The notes: a model not told the origin generated them from the letters alone. DNA of 64,000 nt from Castellaniella sp049671645 (GCF_049671645.1 NZ_JBATVG010000008.1:1-64000); one strand, 5' to 3'; counted from the first letter of the stretch, positions 50,264 through 63,851 are shown. A program made the numbers and translations.

Positions 50264-51757
50264 TCATTCCATCCGATGTTCGGCCAGTCGGGCCAGCGAT
50301 GCCAGCGCGCCCGGCAAGGCGCCGGGCAAGTCCTCGGCCAGCAGCCCCCAACCCAGTTGATCGGCGGCCAGGCCATGCAGCCAGACGGCGGCGCAGGCGG
50401 CCTCCCAGGCTGGCATGCCGGCCGCCAGCAAGCCCGCGACGCAACCGGCCAGCACGTCCCCCGCCCCGGCCGTGGCCAGGGTGGGCGGCGCATTGTCGTT
50501 GATGGCGCAGCGCCCATCGGCAGCGGCGATCACGGTGTCGGCGCCCTTGAGCACCAATACGGCGCCGCAACGCTGCGTAGCCGAACGCGCCCGGCGCAGC
50601 TTGTCGCCGGACGACGGAAACAGCCGGGCGAATTCGCCCTCGTGCGGAGTCAGCACGCATTGGGGATGCAAGGCATCGAACAACACATCGGGCTGGTCGG
50701 CAAAGACGCTGAGCGCATCCGCATCCAGCACGCACGCACGGCCCGTCGCCAGCAAACTCAGCACGTGTCGCCTGGCGGCCTGCGAGCGTCCCAGTCCGGG
50801 GCCGATCAACAGCACGTTGCGCCGGGAGTCGGCCAGCGTCTGCTCCAGCCCCTCGTCCGAGGGCAAGGACTCGACCATCACGGACGTCAGCGCCCCCGCT
50901 TGGACGGCCCAGGCCTGCGGCGGGACGGCCAGCGTCACCAGGCCGGCGCCGATGCGGGCCGCCGCCAGGCAGGCCAGGCGGCTGGCCCCCAACATGACGG
51001 CGCCGCCGATCACCAGCACATGGCCGCGCCGGTATTTGTGATCGCCCGCATCCGGCCAGGGAAAGCGCGGCAGCCACAGATCGGGGCCGTTGGCCCAGAC
51101 CTGGGCGGCGATCGGCCCCAGCACGGCAGGCGGGATGCCGATGTCGGCGCAGCGCAGTTCGCCGCACAGCGCCCGGCCGGGCAGCAGGAGATGCCCCGGT
51201 TTGCGGCGGAAAAAAGTGACGGTCAGATCGGCCCGGATGACGGCGCCCGGACACTGGCCGGTGGCGCCATCCAGGCCGGTGGGCACGTCGATCGCGCACA
51301 CTGGCACGCGCGCGGCATTCACCGCCTCGATCAGGGCATCCAGCGCGGCATCGGGGGCGCGGCTGAATCCTGCGCCCAACAATGCGTCGACGATCAGCCC
51401 CGCTCCGGCCGGAGACGTCGGATCGGCGGATTCCACCGGCCCCGTCCAGCCCTGGGCCGCCCAGGCCGCATCGCCGCGCAAAGCTGTGGCATCCCCCATC
51501 AGAGCGACCCGCACCGGCCAGCCGGCCGCCCGCAAGCGCTGGGCGACGATGAAGCCGTCGCCCCCATTATTGCCAAGGCCGCACAGCACCAGTACAGGCG
51601 CGCAGCTCCAGCGATCCAGGATCGCCTGGGCGACGGCTGCGCCCGCCGCCGCCATCAGGCGACGGCCGCCGATACCGGCGGCCATGGCGGCCTGATCGGC
51701 CGCCGCCATCTGGGCGGGGCTGAGCAAAACGCAGGCGTCGACGCTGCGGGTGGTCAT
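50264..51757 (-). CDS. nnr: Bifunctional NAD(P)H-hydrate epimerase / ADP-dependent dehydratase
   Basis: A 497-aa repair enzyme for damaged NAD(P)H hydrates. The N-terminal epimerase (about 10-220) has VLVLCGLGNNGGDGFIVAQ and DVPTGLDGATG; the C-terminal ribokinase-like dehydratase (about 235-490) has HKYRRGHVLVIGG, CVLTPHEGEFARLF and the catalytic Asp in LATAGAGDVLAGCVAGLL. The ATG at 51757 overlaps the acyl-CoA synthetase stop as ATGA. Other long readings in this frame further upstream are shadows. Confidence 0.94.
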   Translation of the reverse strand: MTTRSVDACVLLSPAQMAAADQAAMAAGIGGRRLMAAAGAAVAQAILDRWSCAPVLVLCGLGNNGGDGFIVAQRLRAAGWPVRVALMGDATALRGDAAWAAQGWTGPVESADPTSPAGAGLIVDALLGAGFSRAPDAALDALIEAVNAARVPVCAIDVPTGLDGATGQCPGAVIRADLTVTFFRRKPGHLLLPGRALCGELRCADIGIPPAVLGPIAAQVWANGPDLWLPRFPWPDAGDHKYRRGHVLVIGGAVMLGASRLACLAAARIGAGLVTLAVPPQAWAVQAGALTSVMVESLPSDEGLEQTLADSRRNVLLIGPGLGRSQAARRHVLSLLATGRACVLDADALSVFADQPDVLFDALHPQCVLTPHEGEFARLFPSSGDKLRRARSATQRCGAVLVLKGADTVIAAADGRCAINDNAPPTLATAGAGDVLAGCVAGLLAAGMPAWEAACAAVWLHGLAADQLGWGLLAEDLPGALPGALASLARLAEHRME

Positions 51758-53400
51758 ACCGCCTTGACCGCCCGCTGGCGCAATTCGAACTTCTGGATCT
51801 TGCCGGTGGAGGTCTTGGGTAACTCGCCGAAGATCACCAGACGCGGCACCTTGTAGCCCGCCAGATGGGCTTTGCAATGCGCCACGATATCTTCGGCGCT
51901 GACCTGCGCATCGGCCTTGAGTTCGACGAAAGCGCAGGGAGTTTCCCCCCAGCGCTCGTCGGGCCGCGCCACGACGGCCGCCGCCAGCACGGCCGGATGC
52001 CGGTACAGCACATCCTCGACCTCGATCGAGGAAATGTTCTCGCCGCCGGAGATGATGATGTCCTTGGAACGATCCTTGATCTTGATGTAGCCATCCGTAT
52101 CCATGACGGCCAGATCGCCGCTGCGGAACCAGCCGCCGGCAAAGGCTTCCTGGGTCGCCTGCGGGTTCTTCAGATAGCCCTTCATGCAGATATTGCCCTG
52201 GAACATGATCTCGCCCATGGTCTGGCCGTCGGCCGGGACCGGCTGCAGGGTCGCCGGGTCCAGGACCTTCGCCGCCTTTTCCAGATGGTAGCGCACCCCT
52301 TGCCGGGCATTCAGGCGCGCACGCTCGCCGATGTCGAGCGCGTCCCAGTCGTCGTGCTTGGCGCAGACCGTCGCGGGCCCGTAGACTTCGGTCAGGCCAT
52401 AGACGTGGGTCAGATCGACCCCCAGGGATTCCATGCCCTCGATCATCGATGCCGGCGGCGCAGCCCCGGCCACCATGGCGCTGATGCCGGCGGGAATCCG
52501 TTCCTGCAGCGCCCGCGGCGCATTGACCAGCATGCTGTGCACGATGGGCGCGCCGCAATAATGCGTGACGCCATGGTCCACCATGCGATCGATCATGGCG
52601 GCGGCGTCCACCCGCCGCAAGCAGACGTTGACCCCGGCGCGGGCGGCCACCGTCCAGGGAAAGCACCAGCCATTGCAATGGAACATGGGCAGCGTCCACA
52701 AATAGACGGCATGCTTGGGCATGTCCCATTCCAGGATATTGGACACGGCATTGATGGCCGCGCCCCGATGATGATAGACGACGCCTTTCGGGTTGCCGGT
52801 CGTGCCACTGGTGTAGTTCAGGGAAATCGCGTCCCATTCGGATGACGGCATCGGCCAGGCGTATGCCGGATCCCCCTGGGCCAGCAGCGCCTCGTAGTCC
52901 AGGGATCCGATGGATGCGCCCGGGCCATCGTACTGCGGATCATCGACGTCGATGACCAGGACGGGCTCGGTGTTCGTGCGCAGCGCCAGCGCCTGCGCCA
53001 TGACGCGGGAAAACTCCCGGTCCACGACAACGGCGCGAGCTTCTCCATGGTCCAGCATGAAAGCCAGCGTCTGGGCATCCAGGCGGGTGTTGAGCGTATT
53101 GAGCACCGCGCCGCACATGGGAATGCCGAAATGAGCCTCGACCATGGCCGGGGTGTTGGGCAGCATGACGGCCACCGTCTGGCCGGGGCCGATGCCCCTG
53201 CCCGCCAGCGCGCTGGCCAGGCGCCGGCAGCGCTGGTACAGGCCGGCCCAGGTGAGCCGGATGGCCGACGCACCCAGGCCATGCACGACGGCCAGCCGCT
53301 GCGGGTAGACCTCGGCGGCGCGCTCCAGATATAGCAGCGGCGTCAGGGGCGCGAAATTGGCGGCGGTCTGAGGCAGGTCCTGATCGTATATCGAAACCAT
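51754..53400 (-). CDS. AMP-dependent acyl-CoA synthetase
   Basis: A 548-aa ANL-superfamily ligase. The phosphate-binding loop is NYTSGTTGNPKGVVYHH, followed by the conserved VYGLTEVYGPATVC and GWFRSGDLAVMDTDGYIKIKDRSKDIIISGGE hinge region, and the catalytic Lys in KTSTGKIQKFEL. Closest to medium-chain or methylthio-/aryl-propionyl type ligases of the DmdB-like group; the acyl substrate is not decided. Preceded by AAGGAGAC. It is the first gene of a run with nnr, HAD and tadA-ldc. Confidence 0.92.
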   Translation of the reverse strand: MVSIYDQDLPQTAANFAPLTPLLYLERAAEVYPQRLAVVHGLGASAIRLTWAGLYQRCRRLASALAGRGIGPGQTVAVMLPNTPAMVEAHFGIPMCGAVLNTLNTRLDAQTLAFMLDHGEARAVVVDREFSRVMAQALALRTNTEPVLVIDVDDPQYDGPGASIGSLDYEALLAQGDPAYAWPMPSSEWDAISLNYTSGTTGNPKGVVYHHRGAAINAVSNILEWDMPKHAVYLWTLPMFHCNGWCFPWTVAARAGVNVCLRRVDAAAMIDRMVDHGVTHYCGAPIVHSMLVNAPRALQERIPAGISAMVAGAAPPASMIEGMESLGVDLTHVYGLTEVYGPATVCAKHDDWDALDIGERARLNARQGVRYHLEKAAKVLDPATLQPVPADGQTMGEIMFQGNICMKGYLKNPQATQEAFAGGWFRSGDLAVMDTDGYIKIKDRSKDIIISGGENISSIEVEDVLYRHPAVLAAAVVARPDERWGETPCAFVELKADAQVSAEDIVAHCKAHLAGYKVPRLVIFGELPKTSTGKIQKFELRQRAVKAV

Positions 53401-53470
53401 GGATGTCTCCTTCGGGATGAGGTCATTTTAGCGGCGCGGCGCGAAAAACCACCTGCGCCGGCGCAAACCC

Positions 53471-55442
<1,972 letters not shown>

Positions 55443-55450
<8 letters not shown>

Positions 55451-58400
55451 GCTCGGCTCCCGCGAACAGGGCGTCCAGGGATTCGACCAGATCCTGAGGC
55501 GGACACAAGGACAGCAGCCCCTGTCCAGGCGCGTCCTGGCCACGCAGGAACATGTAGACGGCCCCGCCCATATGACGCTGATAATCGTAATCGGGCAGCC
55601 GCAGGCGCAGTTGCCGGTGCAGAGCCAGCACGTACATCAACATCTGCACGTCATATCGGGCGGCGCAGGCAGCCTTCCGCAGGAACGGCGCGGCGTAGTC
55701 GGCCAGGCGCGGCCCCAGGTGATTGGATTTGTAATCGATCAGGTAGTAGCGCTCCCCGACCTGGAAACTCAGATCGATGAAACCTTTGAAAAGGCCGTTC
55801 AGGGCCTGCGCCGCCAGCGCCGGACGCGGGGTGCCCTGGAACACGCCCTCGGTGATCCGACGGTCCAGTTCAACCACGGAAACCTGCCGCACCGGCAGCC
55901 AGAATTCCATTTCCGGCAGGCAGGCCTGCAGGCGGTCCAGCCGGATGCGCGGATCGCCCGGCAGTTGCGGCTGCCACTCGGCCTGCGAGAAACGCGACAA
56001 CCAGTCGTGCAGGACGTCGATCTGCGATTCCCAGCCGCGCACGGCGCAGCGGCGCGCGATCATGTCCCGCATCCCGTCGAGGTGGCGAAACCGCCGCTGC
56101 GCCGCCCATTCCAGCAGGCCATGCAGGAACGTGCCGGCCTCGCTGCCCCGGGGGAAACCGGACAGGCCCGCCGGCTGCGAAGCCGCATCCTCCGCCTCTT
56201 CAACCCTGTCGTCCGGCGCACGCGCCCCGGCCGACAACCCTTCCGGCGGCACGGCATCCTGGCGAATGTCGTACGGCGCGTCCGACGCGAAGGCCTGCGC
56301 CCCGAGGCCGCCCTGCTCTTCCCGCAACACGTCCTCCAGCGCCGTATCCGGCGACCTGTCCGGCCGTCCGGCAGCGCGCGCGGGCCGATCCGCCAGTTCC
56401 AAGGCGGAATAGCTGGCGATCCACCAGGGGTTTCCCACGACGAACCCCGACAGCCGTCGGGCGGGGCCGATCTCATCGGGCCGGGGCGATTCCGGCGCGG
56501 CGGCGGCGCCCTCCGGCCGGCCGGCATCCACCGGGTCCGGATCCCAGGCGAATTGCTCCGGATGATCCCCGCAGCGCCGGTCCCAGACCTGGCGCACGTC
56601 GCCGCCCAGCACGTGCGACAGGCCGCTTTCGCGGCCAGTGTCGCCCAGCGCCACCCAGACCGCATGCCGGGCGCGGGTCAGCGCCACATAGAGCTTGCGG
56701 GTTTCCTCGCCCAATTCCTCGCGCTGCACCTGCCGCGCCTGCTCGGCATCGAGCTGCAGCAGCCATTGCCGCCGCCCTTCCCAGTGCAGGGCCTGCGGCC
56801 CGGTCTTCGGTTTCGCGGAACGGCCGCGACAGACGAACGGCAGGAACACCAGGGGATATTCGAGTCCCTTGGATTTGTGGACCGTGACGACGCGCACCAG
56901 CGCCTCGTCGCTTTCCAGCCTCAGGCGGCGGGCGCCTTCGGCATCGGCGTCGGCGTCCAGGAATTCACGCTGTCTTTCCAGATAATGCAGCAGCGCTTCT
57001 TCGCCATCCAGTTGCACGCTGGCCTGCTGCAACAATTCGGCCAGATGCAGGCAATCAGTCAATTGGCGTTCGCCGGACGCGCCCTGGGCCAACAGACGCG
57101 ACGGCACGGAGAAATCATGCAATAGCTGACGCACCATCGGCAGCACGCCGCGCTGCCGCCAGCGCCCGTGATAGAACTGGAACCGTTCCACCTGATCGTC
57201 CCAGGCCCACTCGTCTTCGGCCAGCATCGCCAGGCGGGAGATGTCCAGTCCCAGCAAAGGCGTGGCCAGGGCCGCCCGGATGGCCTGCTCGTCGTCCGGG
57301 TGGGCGCATGCGTTCAGGACGAAGCCCAATTCCAGGGCGACCCCCGATTCGTATACGGAACGCCGGTCGGACAGGTAGACGCTGCGCACGCCCAGTGCCA
57401 TCAACGCGTCCCGGATCAGTCCGGCCTCGTCCCGGCCATTGACCAGAATGGCCATGTCCGAAGGCTGGACGGCCCGCAGGCCCTGCCCGGACCGGAATCC
57501 GGCCTGCCCCTGGCGCCCCAGGCACAGCCAGTCGGCCACTTTCCGGGCGCAGGCCTGCGCCGCCTGGGCGCAATAGGCGCCGACCCCCAGAGGCCCGTCA
57601 TCGTCGGCCCCGACCCAGGCGGCCTGCAGGGCGGCCGGCGCGCGACCGGCGATCGTCCAGCATTCATCCCGGCCTTGTGCCCGCACCGGATGAAAGGCGA
57701 TGCTTTCCCCGTCCAGGCCAGTCGGAAAGACGGGTTCGCCGCCCTGCCGGTCGAAGCAATGATTGACCGCCTGCACCAGTTCGCTTGCAGAGCGGTAATT
57801 GCAATCCAGGGTCTGGACCCGATCTCCGCAGGCCTGTGCCGCCTTCAGATAGGTCTGCACGTCGGCGCCCCGGAAACCGTAGATGGCCTGCTTGGGGTCG
57901 CCGATGAAGATCAGCGTCGTCAGGGGCTGCGGCGCCGCGACGCGGTAGATCCGGTCGAAGATACGGTATTGGATGGGGTCCGTATCCTGGAACTCATCGA
58001 TCAGCACCACGGGGAACTGCTGCCGCAAGGTCTGCGCCAGAGGCTCGCCTCGCGCGCCTCGCAGGGCGGCGTCCAGCCCGGTCAGCAGGCCGTCGAAACC
58101 CATGGCGGCGCGCCGGCTCAACGTCTGCCGCAGACGATCCGCCATCCAGGACAGCGCATGCCGGCGCGCCGGCAACTGAATGGTCGGCAGATCCCGCAGG
58201 GCCTGCTTCAGCTGCTGCAAGGCCAGGCTGGCCGCCGGCGGTTCCGGCGCCGGGCCGTCTCCCTGCCAGCGATCCCGCAAGCCTTCGGGCACGAGCGCGT
58301 CCCAGGCCGTCTTGCTAAGCGCCGGCTCGATCTGATCCGGCTGCGCGGCCCAGTCCCGCAGGGCCTGGAGCCAATTGCCGCCATCGTTCGAGCGGATCTT

Positions 58401-59201
58401 GATCTGCTTGTCCCGAGCCGCCAGCCAGGCCTGGAAGGCGTCCGCCTGTTCGGCCCAGGGCGCTTTCAGGACCTGCAGGGCGGCCCGACGGTCGGCCTGC
58501 GCCCGGTCGCAGACCTGCGCCAACGTGTCGTCCGCGGGCGGCGGCAGGCCTTCCTGGGTCAGCACGGGAGACAGAGACTGGTGCAACGCATCCGGCGTGG
58601 CCCAGACCGCCAACAGCTCACCCAGGGCGCGGTCGTCCAGCGCGGCGACGCAGGCCCGCCAGTAATCCCAGGCGACCTGGCGCTTGGCCTCGTTCAGATC
58701 CGTCAGCAGTTCCTGTTCGAACTGGCTGGCGCTGTCGAAAGCGTGCTCCTTCAGCACCCGGGCGCACCAGGCGTGAATCGTGGAAATGGCGGCTTCGTCC
58801 ATGGACTGCGCCGCCAGGTCCAGGGTGCGGGCGCAGGCCGGCCAGAGATCTTGCGGATAATCGGCTCGCAGCGCATCCAGGAACGGGTCTTCCAGCGGCG
58901 CAACGGTACCGGATTGCGCCCCGCCGTCGGCGAAACCGGCCGCCGCCTCGGACAGGCGACGGCGGATGCGGTCGCGCAATTCCTGCGCGGCCGCATCGGT
59001 GAAGGTCAGCACCAGGATCTGCCCCGGCAGCTGGGCCGCCTGGCCGCCGTGCCCCAGAACCAGGCGCGCGTACAGGGCCGCGATCGTCCAGGTCTTGCCG
59101 GTGCCGGCGCTGGCCTCGATCAGGTGGCTGCCCTGGAGCACGAAGCGCAGAGGGTCCACCTGGGGCGGCTCACGCGGAGCCAGGAGTGGATCGGCCATCA
59201 T
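55443..59201 (-). CDS. recB: RecBCD subunit RecB (helicase-nuclease)
   Basis: RecB, 1252 aa. The UvrD-like helicase starts with Walker A IEASAGTGKTWTIAALYARL and has VVLIDEFQDTDPIQYRIFDR, and VVTVHKSKGLEYPLVFLPFV. The C-terminal nuclease has intact metal residues in LFKGFIDLSFQVGERYYLIDYKSNHLG (the D...DYK signature shown in part here). It unwinds 3'-5' and degrades DNA until Chi. Starts ATG ATG at 59201, overlapping the recC stop as ATGA. Confidence 0.96.
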
Positions 59202-62200
59202 GTCGAACGCTTCCTTGAGGCGCGCTGGCGGGTATCCGGCAGGCTGTCGGACAGCGCGCCGTACAGAGTCCGCGCCAAGGTGAAGAACTGCCGGTCCCCC
59301 GCAAGGGATTCGAAGTCGGGATGGCAGCGGCGCAGATACAGGTCCCGCTCGACCGTCCGCGCATAGGCATCCCGGGCCGCCTGCCAGGCGTCGCTGTCTT
59401 CCTGCGGATCAGCCCCCGAGCGCAGCCAGGCGCCCGCCGCGTTGATCTCCACCGGCAGCGCCGCCCGCAGGCCCAGTCTCCCGCACTGCAGCCAGTCCCG
59501 CCAGATCGCCTGGGCGGCATCCGCCGACAGGGGCGCGAAGCTCGCCTGGCCTTTGGGGCTGATCAGCAGCGTCGCCAGGGACCGGCCGCCCAGCGCGTGC
59601 GCCGCCACATGTTCCACCCACGCCCCCAGCAGCGCCTTGAAGCGATAGCGGTTCTTGTCGTCCACCAACTGGCTGGCCTGCAGCAGCACGCGACACCAGT
59701 CGCCCTGATCATTGCGCCGCCAGCCGGCCAGAGTGTCCTCGAAAGCGCCGTCATCGCCTGCCGTCTGCAGGCGCAGGGGTTCCACCGCCTGGACCGGCCA
59801 ATCCTCGCAGGCCTGGACATAGGCCGCCAGCGGTTGGTCCAGTGCGCGGCGCAGGGCGTCGGCCGCCACGCGCCCCAATGCTCCGTCCACCAGGTCGCCG
59901 CGGCGGCGCAGACGCCGCAACCCCTGTTCGACGGCCTCTCCGATGCGGGGCGCCAGAATGTCCTGCCGGGCGTCCTGTTCCGCGATGCCGCTCTGCGCCG
60001 CCGCGGCCGCGTCCATCAGCTCCTGGCACGCGCGCCAGCGTTCGAGCTGATCGAGCACATAGGGCTCGTCCTCGTCGAGCGCCGCCCCCGCGTCCCGAAA
60101 ACTGATCTGCAGCCGCTGCTGGAAGAAATTCCGGATGGGATGCGCCAGGAAGGCGCCCAGCCGGCTCAGGGTCAGGGGCGCCTCGGAGGGCGCCGGCGGC
60201 GGCAGATCCGCCGCAGCGTCCATCGGAGCCGGCGCCTGCCCGGCGGCCGCCTGCCGCGCGGCGCGCCACTCGACGGCATAGGTGAACAGGCCCTGCGGGC
60301 CTGATGCCGGCTGCACGGGGAAATAACGCCGGCTGAAGGGCTGCAGGGGATGGCGGCAGGTCAGCGCCTCGGCCAGCGACGGATTGGCATCCGCACTGCG
60401 CCATCCCCGGTCCAGATGCTCGCGCAACTGGGCTACCAGCACCGACGGCGGCTGCTCGGCGTTGTCCTGGATGCTGTGGCCGACCCAGGAGATGCTCAGT
60501 TGCTCGCGCGCCGACAGCAGGGCCTCCAGGAACAGGTAGCGGTCGTCCTCGCGCCGCGACCGGTCGCCCGACCGGGGATGGGTGGCCATGAGATCCATGT
60601 CGGACGGCGGCCGGATCCGGGGGAAGGCGCCGTCTTGCATGCCCAGCAGGCAGACGCGGCGAAACGGGATGGCCCGCATCGGCATCAAGGTGGCGAAGGT
60701 CACGGCGCCGGCGAAGAAACGCTGGGACAGGCCGCCCTGATCCAGCCACCCCAGGCAATGCTCGGCCGCGATGGCCGAGGGCAAGGGTTCCTGCAGCTCG
60801 GCGGCCTGGCAGTGCTGCAGCCAGTCCTGCAGGCCTTCGCGGAAACGGTTCAGGACCAGAGCGTCGCCATCCTGGTCCGGGGTGAAGAAATCGTCCAGCA
60901 GCGCCTGCAGGCAGCCGCCCCATTCCGCGGGAGGAGCGGGCTCGCTCAGCCGCTGCCAGTAATGGTCCAGAGTATCCAGGAAATGGGCCAGCCCCCCCAG
61001 GACGGCGGCCTGCAGCCCCGCGGGTTCGTCGTACGGTTCGATGTCCCGCCAGGCGGGCGCGTCGGCGCCGGCCGCGTATCCCAGCAGCATGCGCCGCAGG
61101 CCGAAATCCCAGGTATGGCGATGCGCCGCTTGCGGACTCTGGTCCAGCTCGAACGCCCCCCGATGATCCGCATGCAGCCCCCAGCGGACCTGCGATTCCC
61201 GCGCCCAGACCTGCAGCAGCGGCAGATCCTCGACCGCGATCCCGAAGCGCTGCCGCAAGGCGGGCACTTCCAGCCATTCCAGGACCTCGTTGATGCCCAG
61301 GCGCAGGCGCGGCAGCGACAGCAGCTGTTCCAGCACGATCACCAGCGGATCGGCGCGACGCGAACTGCGGTCCGCCAGCGCATACGGAATGTGGCGCCAA
61401 TCGCGCGGGCCGTACAGGCCGAACACGGCCTGGATGTGCGGCGCATAGGCCTCGATGTCGGGCACCATCACGATCACGTCGCTCGGCTGCAGCGCGGGGT
61501 CGGCCTGGAAGGCCGCCAGCAGCTGGTCCTGCAGGATCTCGACCTCGCGCTGGGCGCTGTGGGCGACCTGGAAGCGGATGGATTCGTCGCGCAGGGGGTC
61601 TGCCGCCGGCCAGAGCTCGCGGGTTTCGGACAGCGGCCGCAGATCGCGGATGTCGTCCTGCAACTGCGCCAGCAGGCTCGCGCCCGGCACGGCCTCGAAT
61701 GCGTCGATGCGCCGGTGCAGGATGGCGAAATGCGGGTCCCAGCGGGCCCGCTGGGCAGGGTCGTCGAAATCATCGAGCATGCCGATGTAGTCGCGCCCCT
61801 GGCGCCCCCAGGACGCCAGCAGCGGATGCGTCTGTTGATGCAGGGCTGTGTCATCCAGGATGTCGGGCATGCCCGGCCGGCGCGTCTGGCGGCGAAAACG
61901 CGCTCGCAGCAGATCCCGGTCGCCCAGGATGTCCGCCCAGTAATGGGCACAGGGGTTGTGGACGCAGACCAGAATCTGCGCCCAGCGAGACAAACCCGCC
62001 AGGGCCTCGAAGGTCTGGCGGGGCATGGCGGAGATGCCGAACACGAGGATGCGGCGCGGCAAACCGGCGGGACGGTCCGCCGCATCGGCCGCCAGCACCT
62101 TGGACATGAAGGATTCATGGATGGCGGCGCGGCCGACGAGGCCCGCGCGGCCATCGGCCGCACCGGCCTGGGCGCCCAGGTCGTCGAGCAAAGCGCGCCA

Positions 62201-62767
62201 CAGGTGGGCCTGCCAGGCCTGCGTGGCGGGCAATTCCCGCATCTCGCCCCGGCCATCGGGCAATACGGCGCGGCCTTCGGACCAGGCTTGCAGCCAATCG
62301 GCCCGATAGACCTGATATTGATCGAACAGATCCGCCAGCCGGCCGGCCAGTTGATACCGCTTGCGCACGTCGGTGTCATCGGCCAGGAACTGCTGCAACA
62401 CGGCATATTCAGGCCGATCCAGCACGGCCGGCAACAAGCGCATCAGGCGCCAGACCAGAGCGTCCTTGTCCAGGGGAGAGTCTTCGGGCACCGCGCCGGC
62501 CCCCAGCACGCTGCGGTAGGCCTGCCACATGAAACGCGAGGGCAGCAGGAAATCCAGGGCCGCCGCGACACCGCCATGCTCGTCCCGGGCCAGCGCCAGG
62601 CGCAGCCATTGGGCGATGCCGTTGCTGTGGACCAGCAGGCATTCGTTTTCCAGCGGGGCCAGCGGACTATGCCGCATCCAGGCCACCAGGACATCGCGCA
62701 ACTGTTCGGCCCGGTTGCCATGCACCAGCACCAGACCTGGCATCAGTTCCGCAGCCGGTTCCCGCAT
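59198..62767 (-). CDS. recC: RecBCD subunit RecC
   Basis: RecC, 1189 aa, Chi recognition and wedge subunit. Landmarks: GLVLVHGNRAEQLRDVLVAW at the start, FGISAMPRQTFEALAGLSRW, the inactive helicase-like core with DVIVMVPDIEAYAPHIQAVF, RVCLLGMQDGAFPRIRPPSDMDLM and SISWVGHSIQDN. No complete Walker A is expected. The start ATG at 62767 follows GGGAGG; a GTG six bases upstream would overlap the ribosome site. Confidence 0.94.
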   Translation of the reverse strand: MREPAAELMPGLVLVHGNRAEQLRDVLVAWMRHSPLAPLENECLLVHSNGIAQWLRLALARDEHGGVAAALDFLLPSRFMWQAYRSVLGAGAVPEDSPLDKDALVWRLMRLLPAVLDRPEYAVLQQFLADDTDVRKRYQLAGRLADLFDQYQVYRADWLQAWSEGRAVLPDGRGEMRELPATQAWQAHLWRALLDDLGAQAGAADGRAGLVGRAAIHESFMSKVLAADAADRPAGLPRRILVFGISAMPRQTFEALAGLSRWAQILVCVHNPCAHYWADILGDRDLLRARFRRQTRRPGMPDILDDTALHQQTHPLLASWGRQGRDYIGMLDDFDDPAQRARWDPHFAILHRRIDAFEAVPGASLLAQLQDDIRDLRPLSETRELWPAADPLRDESIRFQVAHSAQREVEILQDQLLAAFQADPALQPSDVIVMVPDIEAYAPHIQAVFGLYGPRDWRHIPYALADRSSRRADPLVIVLEQLLSLPRLRLGINEVLEWLEVPALRQRFGIAVEDLPLLQVWARESQVRWGLHADHRGAFELDQSPQAAHRHTWDFGLRRMLLGYAAGADAPAWRDIEPYDEPAGLQAAVLGGLAHFLDTLDHYWQRLSEPAPPAEWGGCLQALLDDFFTPDQDGDALVLNRFREGLQDWLQHCQAAELQEPLPSAIAAEHCLGWLDQGGLSQRFFAGAVTFATLMPMRAIPFRRVCLLGMQDGAFPRIRPPSDMDLMATHPRSGDRSRREDDRYLFLEALLSAREQLSISWVGHSIQDNAEQPPSVLVAQLREHLDRGWRSADANPSLAEALTCRHPLQPFSRRYFPVQPASGPQGLFTYAVEWRAARQAAAGQAPAPMDAAADLPPPAPSEAPLTLSRLGAFLAHPIRNFFQQRLQISFRDAGAALDEDEPYVLDQLERWRACQELMDAAAAAQSGIAEQDARQDILAPRIGEAVEQGLRRLRRRGDLVDGALGRVAADALRRALDQPLAAYVQACEDWPVQAVEPLRLQTAGDDGAFEDTLAGWRRNDQGDWCRVLLQASQLVDDKNRYRFKALLGAWVEHVAAHALGGRSLATLLISPKGQASFAPLSADAAQAIWRDWLQCGRLGLRAALPVEINAAGAWLRSGADPQEDSDAWQAARDAYARTVERDLYLRRCHPDFESLAGDRQFFTLARTLYGALSDSLPDTRQRASRKRST

Positions 62768-62895
62768 TCGCACCTCCCGTCCTCAACAGCAGCATGATAC
62801 GGGATCCGCGCCGCAAATCCAGTTGCCCGCCCAGACCCCGTTGGCAATTGCGGGTATCCTTGACAGGTTTCGTATCGTACGCCCCGAGGCTGTCC

Positions 62896-63681
62896 ATGAG
62901 CGCAGTTCCCCCGATCCGTCCGGCTTACCAGACGGCATCCTCCCAAGCGGAAATCCAGGCCAACCTGGCCGACATCCGGCACAGGATCGCTGCAGCCTGC
63001 GCCCGCGCCGGCCGCGACGCCGCCGACGTGCGGCTGCTGCCAGTCAGCAAAACCGTGGACGAATCCCGCATCCGCATGGCCTATGCGGCCGGCTGCCGGC
63101 TGCTGGGCGAAAACAAGGTGCAGGAAGCCTACGGCAAATGGGAAACCATGAACGACCTGACGGACCTGCATTGGGCCGTCATCGGCCACCTGCAGACCAA
63201 CAAGGCCAAATTCGTGGCCCGGTTCGCGCAGGAATTCCAGGCCCTGGACAATCTGCGCGTCGCCGAGGCCCTGGACCGCAAGCTGCAGGAAGAGGGCCGC
63301 AGCCTGGACGTCTTCGTGCAGGTGAACACGTCGGACGAGGACAGCAAATTCGGCCTGCCCCCCGATCAGGTGCTGGATTTCGCCCGCGCCCTGCCCGCCT
63401 ACGGCAGCCTGCGGGTGCGCGGTCTGATGACGCTGGCGCTGTTCTCCTCCGACGAGAACCACGTGCGCCCCTGCTTCGTGCTGTTGCGTGATCTGCGCGA
63501 CCGGCTGCGCCAGGACGCGCCCCAGGGCGACGCCTTCGCCGAACTGTCGATGGGCATGTCGGGGGACTTCGAATGGGCCATCGAGGAAGGCGCCACCACC
63601 GTGCGCGTGGGCCAGGCGATCTTCGGCTCCCGGGCGCTGCCCGACAGCTACTATTGGCCCGAAGGCGCCCAGGCGAAATGA
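62896..63681 (+). CDS. yggS: YggS family pyridoxal phosphate homeostasis protein
   Basis: PLP-binding protein, 261 aa, alanine-racemase-like barrel. PLP Lys lies in VRLLPVSKTVDESRIRMAY; other conserved parts are GENKVQEAYGKWE, DLHWAVIGHLQTNKAKFV, VFVQVNTSDEDSKFG, LSMGMSGDFEWAIEEGATTVRVGQAIFG. It controls the intracellular PLP pool without known enzymatic turnover. The ATG at 62896 follows CGAGG; an extended frame to 62794 is unlikely. Divergent from recC. Confidence 0.95.
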   Translation: MSAVPPIRPAYQTASSQAEIQANLADIRHRIAAACARAGRDAADVRLLPVSKTVDESRIRMAYAAGCRLLGENKVQEAYGKWETMNDLTDLHWAVIGHLQTNKAKFVARFAQEFQALDNLRVAEALDRKLQEEGRSLDVFVQVNTSDEDSKFGLPPDQVLDFARALPAYGSLRVRGLMTLALFSSDENHVRPCFVLLRDLRDRLRQDAPQGDAFAELSMGMSGDFEWAIEEGATTVRVGQAIFGSRALPDSYYWPEGAQAK

Positions 63682-63851
63682 GCGGCCGCGCGGCCGGCTG
63701 ATCCGCGCCGCGCCGGGCTTCGCCTCGGCCCCAGGGCTCCGGGAGGATTCATACTTTTTTCACATTTCGTCCACGGTTGCGCCGCAGTCCGTCCGTAATC
63801 TGTACCCATCGCCGCACCACTTCGGTCCGGCTCATCAGAAGGACACCGACT

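Noticed and set aside
60350..62797. 815-codon frame on the plus strand opposite recC
   Set aside because: Antisense shadow; recC on the other strand has clear family motifs throughout.
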